Shown: one piece after another, positions 28,306-35,320 of the stretch | Layout of the letters: every line of letters begins with the position of its first letter | Numbering within the stretch: position 1 is the stretch's first letter | Virus record (IMG/VR): IMGVR_UViG_3300008050_005857 | Coordinates: 1-64,000 of that record | Source of the DNA: a virus | DNA length: 64,000 nucleotides | Strand: one strand, 5' to 3' | Program-made: the position numbers and the translations under genes | Notes under the pieces: generated by a model | Told to the model about the DNA's origin: nothing | The model's database searches: none | The model's input: the letters and a program-made list of their open reading frames with translations, nothing else

Positions 28306-28308
28306 AAA

Positions 28309-29604
28309 ATGGTTATAGAATCTCAATCAATGTATGATGACATGTTACGACATATTGCTGGCAAAGAGGTGTATGCAGTTGCGATAAGAGATGATTTTAG
28401 AACACATCCGGCCGAATCTATTCCTATTATTTTTTCAATATCTTGTGAAACTAAAATTTATGATATAGTATTTGACCATAGTGAATCAATGTCAAATAAT
28501 TTAGATTTTACGCTATTATCATGTGCAAAACGTTTTTATGTTGAAGACATTAAACAGTTTTACCATCTCACAAAATTTAAAAACATATATGATGTCAAAT
28601 TAAATTGCTGGATAAACGATAAACAATTTAAAGAAATAGAATTACCAAAAGTATTCTCTCATATTTATTCTAATGCACCGGTAAATAGAGAGTCAAATAA
28701 AATAGTTCCACTATTTAAGGTTTTAGAGTATTCGCGTAACAAGCTTGCAAACGTTTTATTTCACTGTAATTCATTAGGCGTTTCTAAGCCGTTTTTAAAA
28801 TATAACGATGCATTAATTCAATTGGCGATCGTGGAATCAAACGGTTTAAGAATTACTCCAGGATCCTATCATACTACTTTTAAAAACGGATATGCATTTA
28901 GTAATTACAATATACATACTGTAACCGGAAGACCTTCAAATACATTTAATAATATTAATTTTGGTGCACTTAATAAATCTGATGGTACTAGGACCGCATT
29001 TATTTCTCGACATAAAAACGGCATGCTGATTGAAATGGACTATGACGCATACCATTTAAGACTTTTAGCAGACATATTAGATTGGGATTTTCCCAAGCAT
29101 AAGTCAGTACATCAATATTTTGCAGATGAAGTTTATCATTGTGAATATAAAGAAGCAAAGAAATTATCATTTCAAATGTTATACGGTCAAATACAAACAA
29201 CAGCTGAAAGAAACCCCTTTTTTTACGGTGTAGATAGGCTGTCTCAAGTACTGCTCGATTCTTTTACATCTGATAAATGTCTAAAATCTCATATTTATGG
29301 AAAAGAATTTTGTTTAAAGAATGTTGAAGATCTTAATAGGAGCAAACTATTAAATTATTTTATTCAATCTTTTGAAACTGAAAGAAACTTAAATGTGATA
29401 AAATCTGTCAACAAATTTCTTAAGACTAAGAGAACTAAAATGACATTATATACTTATGATAGTTTTTTGTTTGATTTTGATATTAATGAGGGACTAAATA
29501 CATTGAAAGAATTAAAAGCACTATTAGAATCCGGCGGCTACCCTATCAAAGCAAAAGCCGGTCAAACGTATCATGATATGAATGACATTACCGGGAGGTT
29601 ATAA
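28309..29604 (+). CDS. Divergent family A DNA polymerase-like protein
   Basis: A 431-residue protein with the polymerase core of the Pol I family. TVTGRPSNTFNNINFGAL (204-221) matches the TGRLSS..PNLQNIP region. Motif A is MDYDAYHLRLLA (catalytic D244). Motif B is EAKKLSFQMLYG, in which K284, F288 and Y292 align with Pol I K758, F762 and Y766, though the R754 equivalent is Tyr. Motif C is TYDSFLFDF (D384) instead of VHDE. The N-terminal 130 residues may be a vestigial exonuclease domain without its acidic residues. It is shorter than typical Pol I Klenow fragments (about 600). No ribosome site is visible. T4-like phages normally rely on family B polymerase alone, which this window also encodes. 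Confidence 0.75.
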   Translation: MVIESQSMYDDMLRHIAGKEVYAVAIRDDFRTHPAESIPIIFSISCETKIYDIVFDHSESMSNNLDFTLLSCAKRFYVEDIKQFYHLTKFKNIYDVKLNCWINDKQFKEIELPKVFSHIYSNAPVNRESNKIVPLFKVLEYSRNKLANVLFHCNSLGVSKPFLKYNDALIQLAIVESNGLRITPGSYHTTFKNGYAFSNYNIHTVTGRPSNTFNNINFGALNKSDGTRTAFISRHKNGMLIEMDYDAYHLRLLADILDWDFPKHKSVHQYFADEVYHCEYKEAKKLSFQMLYGQIQTTAERNPFFYGVDRLSQVLLDSFTSDKCLKSHIYGKEFCLKNVEDLNRSKLLNYFIQSFETERNLNVIKSVNKFLKTKRTKMTLYTYDSFLFDFDINEGLNTLKELKALLESGGYPIKAKAGQTYHDMNDITGRL

Positions 29605-31811
29605 TGATACCAAAAAAATATAAAACTATGATAGCTGATGCACTAACTAGAGCATCTTATCGTACAAAAAATGGAATGATAGATCTATCAAACGATTTAG
29701 ATTTATTCATAGTTGTTGAAGAATTACGTAAAGAATTTTCGGAAGATATAATTCAAAAAGCGTTATTTATTGAAATTTCTCAAAATGATGATGATTATAC
29801 AAATATTGGCGGTTCTGGTTATGTATTGACAAAAGCTCTCCCAGATGATTGGGACCAAGAAAAAGATGGTATCCCTTCTGATGCTCAACGGTTCACTAAA
29901 GGTAAAGATGGAAAATATAGTTCTTCAGGAAAGGAGAAGAAGGTGAAGGCTACATCACAAGCTTTAAGCCCACAGGATTTTCCAGAAATGGGAGACGAGG
30001 GTAAACCTGACGTTGATCCAAAACAAGTTGAAAAAGATAAGAAAAAAGCCGAAAAATTAGAAAGAGAAACAGAAGCTAAAAAAGAAGTTGTTAAAACTGA
30101 AACGAGTGGAACACTTGACCAGGTAGCATGGGAAAACGATACAGATCAAGAAGAGTTTCAAACTGCATTTGATAAACTCGTCAATGGTGAAGAGCTCACT
30201 GAAGAAGAACTAGCAATGATAAATAAATATGCAGCCGTAAAAGACAGCGATAGTGAAGCTGCCCTTTATTTGCCAAATCAAACGCCAGGTGATTTTAGAC
30301 AAGGAGCAAGGGTTAAAGTAGAATTGGGAGGCAGTGCGGCAGCAAAAAGAGTATTGGCTCAAATGGTTGAAAATGGAATCCAAACTGCAGATCCTGTTAC
30401 AACAGCTGAATCAGTACCAGCGAAATTGAAAACAAAAGATGCTACATTAGGTAAAATATCGGGTGGAAAAACAAAATCACATACAATAACAACTGAAAAA
30501 GATAAAGACGGTAGGGTTATTTCTGTAACAGTTGCAGGTAAGGTTATGCGAAGGCAGCTTGAGCCTGATGCTGATGTACTCATTAAAGAAGTTGTTGAAA
30601 TGATTGATCAAGGGAAATCTCCCGAAGACGCTGCACGTGAAGCGCAAAAAATCCTTGCTGGAATAAAACGATACAATAATTTAATTGATAAGTACGCATC
30701 TGCAGATCCTGCAGTAATGGAAACAGTTGAACTCGTCCCAGGCGCGGATGTATCTACACCAGAAGGAAGAAATAGAGTTGCTTCAGAAGGTCCAGGCATA
30801 GTAGCGGATGCATTAGAAAAAATGATAGATGACCCTACTGAAGCTGAACGGAAAGTACTTGATAGGATCAGAAAATTAGGTGATATTGAAGACGCAGAAG
30901 AATATGAACGTGAAGCCATGGCTATTTTAAAACGTATGGGTGAAATTTCATCTATTAAAAAAGGAGCTCCTGATGTTGCTGAAGCATTAGTATTATGCGC
31001 AATGAATAAAAAGGGTATACCAACTGTAGCGCCAGCAGGAGAAACTTTTAAGGTTGCAGATTTAATACAATTAGCTGAAGAAGATCTAGATCCTACAGAT
31101 CCGGAATATTTACAAAAATTAGCAGCTGGTGGACCAGTTGTAGTATTTATGACAACTGCTGGTGGATTAAGTGTTAAAAAAGATGGCGGCGCTGCATCAG
31201 GGTTTGAAGCAAAATTAGGAATGACAACGTTTAAGCTTCCTGAAACAAAAAACATGCTAACAGCAATTTTAGACCACCACAATCATGGCATTGCAACTAC
31301 AAAGAAGGGTGAAGAGTTATCTCCAACAAGAATAGCGACAGCAAAAAAGAAATTAGATGAAGTTGAAAAATGGGCCAGAGAAAATGATTTAGTTGATGAT
31401 AACGATTTAAAATTTAAAGATGGTAGATCACCGGAAGAATGGGCAACTGATAGCGTTGCGGATTGGCAAGCAAAAGGTACATTACCACCAGATTGTCCAA
31501 CAAAAAACGCTAAAGGTGAGTGCCTATCGGACGATAATAAGAAGAATTTGATCGACGGTCTTCACCAATACGCTCGGGGCGGGTTACTAGCTCAAGCAAT
31601 TCACAATAACGATTTAGATTTCCAAGATTATCATAACGCAAACGCAAATACTAGAACTGGTGAAATTGAACTTAGTGATGGAATTGAGTGTTTAAATGAT
31701 ATGCAATTTTCTGCTAATCCAGGCTTTAAAATGAAAAAAGATAAAAACGGAAATTTTATAATGCGACCTAACGCTGTTTATGCCGGTAATTTACACAAGC
31801 GCTGCAGATGA
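29604..31811 (+). CDS. Unrecognised 735-residue acidic protein
   Basis: GGGAGG precedes ATG 29604, which overlaps the polymerase-like gene's stop. Residues 1-65 form a small helical domain. Residues 85-175 are a charged low-complexity Lys/Glu stretch, and 175-500 are helical and acidic. The C-terminal third contains FKLPETKNMLTAILDHHNHGIA and a late CPTKNAKGEC pair. There is no signal peptide, membrane segment or known catalytic motif. The size and charge would suit an internal virion or prohead protein, but its place between replication-type genes does not settle this. Function unknown. Confidence 0.6.
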   Translation: MIPKKYKTMIADALTRASYRTKNGMIDLSNDLDLFIVVEELRKEFSEDIIQKALFIEISQNDDDYTNIGGSGYVLTKALPDDWDQEKDGIPSDAQRFTKGKDGKYSSSGKEKKVKATSQALSPQDFPEMGDEGKPDVDPKQVEKDKKKAEKLERETEAKKEVVKTETSGTLDQVAWENDTDQEEFQTAFDKLVNGEELTEEELAMINKYAAVKDSDSEAALYLPNQTPGDFRQGARVKVELGGSAAAKRVLAQMVENGIQTADPVTTAESVPAKLKTKDATLGKISGGKTKSHTITTEKDKDGRVISVTVAGKVMRRQLEPDADVLIKEVVEMIDQGKSPEDAAREAQKILAGIKRYNNLIDKYASADPAVMETVELVPGADVSTPEGRNRVASEGPGIVADALEKMIDDPTEAERKVLDRIRKLGDIEDAEEYEREAMAILKRMGEISSIKKGAPDVAEALVLCAMNKKGIPTVAPAGETFKVADLIQLAEEDLDPTDPEYLQKLAAGGPVVVFMTTAGGLSVKKDGGAASGFEAKLGMTTFKLPETKNMLTAILDHHNHGIATTKKGEELSPTRIATAKKKLDEVEKWARENDLVDDNDLKFKDGRSPEEWATDSVADWQAKGTLPPDCPTKNAKGECLSDDNKKNLIDGLHQYARGGLLAQAIHNNDLDFQDYHNANANTRTGEIELSDGIECLNDMQFSANPGFKMKKDKNGNFIMRPNAVYAGNLHKRCR

Positions 31812-31831
31812 TTAAACTAAAAGGCATATTA

Positions 31832-32209
31832 ATGGAAGATAAGATTGTGGATACCGCCGGTATAATAGTACGTTCAGATGCCGGCATTATTTTATGTAAA
31901 GAAAGAAATAGTGATTATCAATGGGGAATTCCAAAGGGTAAAGTTGACCCAGGTGAAACACCGATACATGCGGCATGCCGTGAGACGCTTGAAGAAGCTT
32001 CAATATTAGTTAAAGTAAATGGAAGCCATTTAAACACACCGGTCGAGGAAGTTAAAATTGCAAAAAATTCTAGAGGAGGTAAGTTTTTTATCTATGAATG
32101 CACTTTAAAACTATCAATAATACCAAATAAAAGTTTAGAACACGATGAAGTAAAATATTTTAGAAACCTTCCAGAAAATATTGACACACGATTAGAAGGA
32201 TTATTATAA
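31832..32209 (+). CDS. Nudix hydrolase
   Basis: A 125-residue hydrolase of nucleoside diphosphates linked to another moiety. The Nudix box GKVDPGETPIHAACRETLEE fits G-x5-E-x7-R-E-x-x-E-E, with Thr and Ser at two positions that are normally hydrophobic and Gly. WGIPKGKV precedes it as usual. ATG 31832 has AAGG seven bases upstream and gives MEDKIVDTAGIIV; an alternative start at 31808 overlaps the previous stop but lacks a ribosome site. The substrate (dNTP clean-up, NAD or capped RNA, as in other phages) is not deducible. Confidence 0.9.
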   Translation: MEDKIVDTAGIIVRSDAGIILCKERNSDYQWGIPKGKVDPGETPIHAACRETLEEASILVKVNGSHLNTPVEEVKIAKNSRGGKFFIYECTLKLSIIPNKSLEHDEVKYFRNLPENIDTRLEGLL

Positions 32210-32598
32210 TGAAAACACAATTACTATGCACTTTTTGCGTAAAACACGAATTTGACACAACTGTTGACCTAATATCTTTAGCTGCAAACGTTGTATTTAA
32301 TAAAATATATGCGTTTGAAAATCTAGACGATCCTCAGCAAATAATTTGTACTTATAATGTAGAAAAATTGGATGACTTTGTTCAAAACAATAAAACAATG
32401 GCGATCCACCGGAAAAAAGAAACTAATACTTTATATACTATAAATGCTTTAAATGAAGCAATTCGTGAGAATAATGATGGAGTATTAGATAAGTCTTTTT
32501 CTTTAGACTGGTCAATGTATCAAAACAGTTTACTTCTTACGAACGATAAAGGTCTTAACGTTGTAAAAACAAAATTATATAAAATTGTAAACGTCTAG
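32209..32598 (+). CDS. Unknown 129-residue protein
   Basis: AAGGA precedes ATG 32209, immediately after the Nudix stop. An alpha/beta-looking protein: QLLCTFCVKHEFDTTVDLISL at the start, then strands and the ending LNVVKTKLYKIVNV. Two Cys near the N-terminus (CTFC) are suggestive of a redox or metal pair but there is no second pair. No family recognised. It precedes the selenoprotein gene by 8 bp, so the two are probably co-transcribed. Confidence 0.65.
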   Translation: MKTQLLCTFCVKHEFDTTVDLISLAANVVFNKIYAFENLDDPQQIICTYNVEKLDDFVQNNKTMAIHRKKETNTLYTINALNEAIRENNDGVLDKSFSLDWSMYQNSLLLTNDKGLNVVKTKLYKIVNV

Positions 32599-32606
32599 GA
32601 CCTCCC

Positions 32607-32840
32607 ATGGAAATTTCAATCGAATATTGTATGCAATGAAATTACGAGCCACGAGCCTTCAGGTTGAGGGACGAACTTGGAATTAAATATCCGAATATTG
32701 ATGATTTTGATATGATACAATCAAAGGGCGGAGTATTCGAAATTAAACAAATAAACTCATCTAGCGATGAAATATTGCTATTTAGTAAAATTGCCACAGG
32801 AAGATTTCCACATCAAGATGAAATAAAAATAAAGTTATAA
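32607..32840 (+). CDS. SelW/Rdx-family selenoprotein with in-frame UGA (Sec)
   Basis: ATG 32607 (AGGA six bases upstream) opens MEISIEYCMQ, then TGA at 32637-32639, then an uninterrupted frame to TAA at 32838-32840, giving 77 residues. Reading TGA as selenocysteine gives a CxxU redox motif (C8-M-Q-U11) after a beta-strand, followed by NYEPRAFRLRDELG. It ends with GGVFEIK and GRFPHQDEIK. This is the full SelW/Rdx thioredoxin-like pattern (IEYC..U...RA..L; G.FEV; GRFP). TGA serves as a normal stop in many neighbouring genes, so genetic-code reassignment is unlikely. A candidate SECIS hairpin follows the TGA. Automatic gene callers would split or miss it. The role is probably thiol redox, and it depends on host SelA, SelB, SelD and tRNA-Sec. 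A pseudogene with a premature stop is the alternative. Confidence 0.8.
32637..32680 (+). promoter_or_regulatory. Candidate bacterial SECIS hairpin
   Basis: Starting at the UGA, CCUU (32656-32659) pairs with GAGG (32666-32669) around the loop CAGGUU, with a possible outer CCA/UGG pairing (32649-32651 with 32678-32680). The loop GG lies 23 nt after the UGA. E. coli fdhF has an AGGUCU loop at a comparable distance, so both position and loop fit SelB recognition. The stem is short and contains one U-G pair. Confidence 0.5.
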
Positions 32841-32849
32841 AAAACCTGC

Positions 32850-32879
32850 TTTTCGCCTTTTAATATTATATATATTTTA
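32850..32879 (+). promoter_or_regulatory. Promoter-like element before predicted RNA gene
   Basis: TTTTCGC (32850-32856), 10 nt, then TATATATATT (32867-32876). It is a partial match to the recurrent element, located about 55 bp upstream of the structured region. Confidence 0.35.
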
Positions 32880-32906
32880 TTACACTTACAAATGTAATAG
32901 TTTTTT
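32878..32906 (+). terminator. AT-rich terminator-like hairpin after selenoprotein gene
   Basis: TATTACA (32878-32884) pairs perfectly with TGTAATA (32893-32899), followed by GTTTTTT. The stem is weak but the T-run fits intrinsic termination of the upstream Nudix-selenoprotein unit. It overlaps the promoter-like element, so at most one of the two may be functional. Confidence 0.4.
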
Positions 32907-32929
32907 GAAAATTTGAATTTTTTGGAAAG

Positions 32930-33322
32930 TACAGAGGAGTAATTAACTCTGTATGGGATTGGCCGAACAATGAGTGGATGAAGAAGCTCATAAGGCAATC
33001 TACCTTCAGATCTATAGTGGATCGGTATTCGGGCAAAATGCACAATATCTTACGACAGTATTGAGGGCTAATGTACTTCTAGAAAAACTTAAAGAACAGC
33101 GATTCTTTGACCTTGTTGTGGGTAAGGGTAATACCGAAATCCCACCAAGCTGGCTGAATAATCCAAACTTAGAGGGATAAGGCTCCTAACAGAGGTTGTG
33201 CTCGCTCAAATGTAAGGTAACACTTATGAGGAGAATCGACTTAACCGTCGGGGAAAGGGAACAAGGTAGAAAAATCTAAGCTAGAAGTTGTAGTGTAATC
33301 GCAAATCCTACATCCTACCAAA
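32930..33322 (+). ncRNA. Predicted structured non-coding RNA of unknown class
   Basis: A stretch of about 390 bp without a convincing gene and visibly less AT-rich than its surroundings. Local hairpins are TACAGAG/CTCTGTA (32930-32953), CAATA/TATTG (33043-33063), AAAGAA/TTCTTT (33091-33108), GTGGG/CCCAC (33118-33145), CGAC/GTCG (33237-33250) and nested TGTAG/CTACA inside GGTAG/CTACC (33265-33319), ending ACCA. Long-range pairings are CTCATAAG (32987-32994) with CTTATGAG (33223-33230) and GGATT (32956-32960) with AATCC (33160-33164). It ends just before the gp32 promoter. It does not show the signatures of tmRNA, RNase P, 6S or group I/II introns. A GTG-initiated frame (32974-33180) is an alternative, less likely reading. 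Confidence 0.5.
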
Positions 33323-33331
33323 TAATTCAGA

Positions 33332-33359
33332 TTTTGACAATGTAACTGTATATATATTA
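33332..33359 (+). promoter_or_regulatory. Phage promoter-like element for gp32
   Basis: TTTTGAC (33332-33338), 10 nt, then TATATATATTA (33349-33359): the best match to the recurrent element in the window, 42 bp before the single-stranded DNA-binding protein gene. Confidence 0.65.
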
Positions 33360-33400
33360 ATGTAAATAAACAATGACAAATAAAAATAGGAGTAAATGTT

Positions 33401-34156
33401 ATGGATATTACCGCCATTAAGGCTCGCCTTAATCAACTTCAACAAGTTAATACAAGAACCTCTTCACTGTGGAAACCTTCACCAGGAAAATCTCAAGTGC
33501 GTATAGTACCTTATAAGCACAATCCGGATTCGCCATTTATTGAATTATATTTCCATTATGATATCGGTGAAAGATCATACTTGTCACCTGCATCATTTGG
33601 CCGTCCAGATCCAATTGAAGAATTTGCAGTTAAGTTGAAAACATCTGGAAATAAAGACGATTACAAATTAGGAAGAAAAATCGAGGCTAAAATGCGTACT
33701 TTCGCACCTGTTATAGTCCGCGGTGAAGAATCCGAAGGTGTAAAGTTTTGGGGTTTTGGTAAAACAGTTTATCAAGAGCTTCTTTCTATCATTGCAGATC
33801 CAGATTATGGTGATATTACTGATCCAGTAAGTGGTCGCGATATTGTAGTTGAGTTTAAAACTAAAGAAGAAACTGGTAAGTCATTTCCAATGACGGCTGT
33901 TCGTGCAAAACCAAATCAAACTCCGGTAACGGAAGATCCTGAGGTTATGAAGACAATCAAAGACACTCAAAAACAAATTACTGAGATTTACCAAGAGCAA
34001 TCTTATGATGATTTAAAAGAAGTCCTAAGTGGATTTCTAAATCAAGAATCAGAGCTCAGTGATAGTGACTTAAATACTGATGCAGTAAAGACTCCAGTTA
34101 AAGCTGGTAAAACTGAAGATGTATCGAGTGCTTTTGACGATCTATTCAACAACTAG
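33401..34156 (+). CDS. Single-stranded DNA-binding protein (gp32-like)
   Basis: A 251-residue protein. The N-terminal LWKPSPGKSQVRIVPYKHNPDSPFIELYFHY and FAPVIVRGEESEGVKFWGFGKTVYQELLSI are the conserved gp32 OB-fold elements. The C-terminus is acidic and ends DVSSAFDDLFNN, the protein-recruiting tail. The zinc-binding His/Cys cluster of T4 gp32 is absent, since there is no Cys in the protein. AGGAG precedes the start, and a strong promoter element lies upstream. It coats ssDNA during replication and recombination and works with UvsX next door. Confidence 0.9.
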   Translation: MDITAIKARLNQLQQVNTRTSSLWKPSPGKSQVRIVPYKHNPDSPFIELYFHYDIGERSYLSPASFGRPDPIEEFAVKLKTSGNKDDYKLGRKIEAKMRTFAPVIVRGEESEGVKFWGFGKTVYQELLSIIADPDYGDITDPVSGRDIVVEFKTKEETGKSFPMTAVRAKPNQTPVTEDPEVMKTIKDTQKQITEIYQEQSYDDLKEVLSGFLNQESELSDSDLNTDAVKTPVKAGKTEDVSSAFDDLFNN

Positions 34157-34170
34157 AAACAAATAAACGA

Positions 34171-34196
34171 TTCGGAGCCCTAATTAGGGCTCCGAA
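34171..34196 (+). terminator. Perfect 26-bp palindrome between gp32 and uvsX
   Basis: TTCGGAGCCCTAA (34171-34183) is followed by its exact reverse complement, forming a GC-rich hairpin without a following T-run. It could be a factor-assisted terminator, an RNA-processing or stability element limiting read-through from abundant gp32, or a protein-binding operator. Confidence 0.6.
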
Positions 34197-34213
34197 CTAC
34201 AAAGGGGAATAAT

Positions 34214-35320
34214 ATGCCTAAAAAGAACAAAGATTCATTGGCGGTTGATTTAGCGGCTTCATTGAATAGTAAATTTAAAGGTCAAAAAGTTGCGTATTTC
34301 TTAGATGGAAAACACCAAACACCTACAGATGTAACAGACTTTATCTCAACCGGTTCATCAATGCTAGATTTAGCAATATCTAATCAAGCGGATGGTGGAA
34401 TAGCCGTAGGAAGAATTACAGAAATTAACGGTTTATCTTCAACAGGTAAATCTTTATTAGGTGCACACATACTTGCTGAAACACAAAAGAACGATGGTGT
34501 TGCCGTTTATATTGATACTGAAACATCTGTAAGTCGACAATTTTTAGAAGCCATTGGATGTGATATTCCAAATTTACTTTATCTTCATATTGAAACAGTA
34601 GAACAAATTTTTCAAGCAATAGAAGATATTATTTTAAAAGTTAGAGAGTCTGATAAAGACAAACAGGTTACAATTCTTGTAGATAGTTTAGCTGCAGCAT
34701 CAACTGATGTCGAAATGGAATCAGATTACGGTAAAGACGGTTGGGCAACAACCAAAGCTCTTATTGTTTCAAAAGCTCTACGAAAACTTACACAGCTAAT
34801 TGGACGACACAAAATTACTTTAGTTTTTACAAATCAATTAAGACAAAAATTAGGTGTTATGTTCGGTGATCCATATACTACAAGTGGTGGACTTGCTTTA
34901 CCATTTCATTCGTCAACGCGTATCAGACTTAAAAATATGGGCCAGATAAAAGATAAAGAAAAAAATGTTATCGGTGTTAAATGTAGAGCTCAAATTATTA
35001 AAAATAGAATTGGACCTCCAATGAGAACTGCGGATTATGACATGTATTTCGATCGTGGCATTGATGATGAAGGTGGATGGTTACAAGTTTTAAAAGGATT
35101 AGGCTACGCTAAAAGTAGTGGAGCATGGTGGACAATTGACTATAAAGGTGAACTTAAAAAATTCATGTCTAAAGATTTTGTCGAAATGCTAAATGATGAT
35201 TCTGAATTTAAACAATATCTTTACGAGCTAATATGCAGTGAATCTATCCTCGAATATCAAGAACAACGAGGAATAGATGACGTTGAATTCACAGATGAAG
35301 TGATCAACGAAGATGCGTAA
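34214..35320 (+). CDS. uvsX: UvsX/RecA-like recombinase
   Basis: A 368-residue strand-exchange ATPase. Walker A is GLSSTGKS (73-80), AVYIDTETSV contains the conserved acidic residues, Walker B is VTILVDSLA (152-160), and FTNQLRQK is the L2-region sequence. AAGGGG precedes ATG 34214. The short acidic C-terminus (DDVEFTDEVINEDA) is typical of RecA proteins. It acts with gp32 in recombination-dependent replication and repair. The stop region overlaps the exonuclease start by 8 nt. Confidence 0.95.
   Translation: MPKKNKDSLAVDLAASLNSKFKGQKVAYFLDGKHQTPTDVTDFISTGSSMLDLAISNQADGGIAVGRITEINGLSSTGKSLLGAHILAETQKNDGVAVYIDTETSVSRQFLEAIGCDIPNLLYLHIETVEQIFQAIEDIILKVRESDKDKQVTILVDSLAAASTDVEMESDYGKDGWATTKALIVSKALRKLTQLIGRHKITLVFTNQLRQKLGVMFGDPYTTSGGLALPFHSSTRIRLKNMGQIKDKEKNVIGVKCRAQIIKNRIGPPMRTADYDMYFDRGIDDEGGWLQVLKGLGYAKSSGAWWTIDYKGELKKFMSKDFVEMLNDDSEFKQYLYELICSESILEYQEQRGIDDVEFTDEVINEDA

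Noticed and set aside
30608-31282. A 224-codon minus-strand frame inside the 735-residue protein gene.
   Set aside because: Antisense to a gene with typical codon use on the plus strand. All other supported genes are plus-strand and nothing around it suggests transcription.
32953-33180. A second possible selenoprotein: ATG 32953 reads six codons, then TGA, then a frame open to TAA at 33178-33180.
   Set aside because: No Cys or other redox context near the TGA, no family resemblance, poor ribosome-site spacing, and the segment lies within the predicted structured RNA. The GTG-initiated version (32974) remains only a weak alternative.
32930-33322. Identification of the predicted RNA as tmRNA because of its terminal CCTACCA and paired ends.
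   Set aside because: No 5' acceptor strand at the expected place, no tag-peptide frame ending in ALAA/AVAA, and no conserved tmRNA core.
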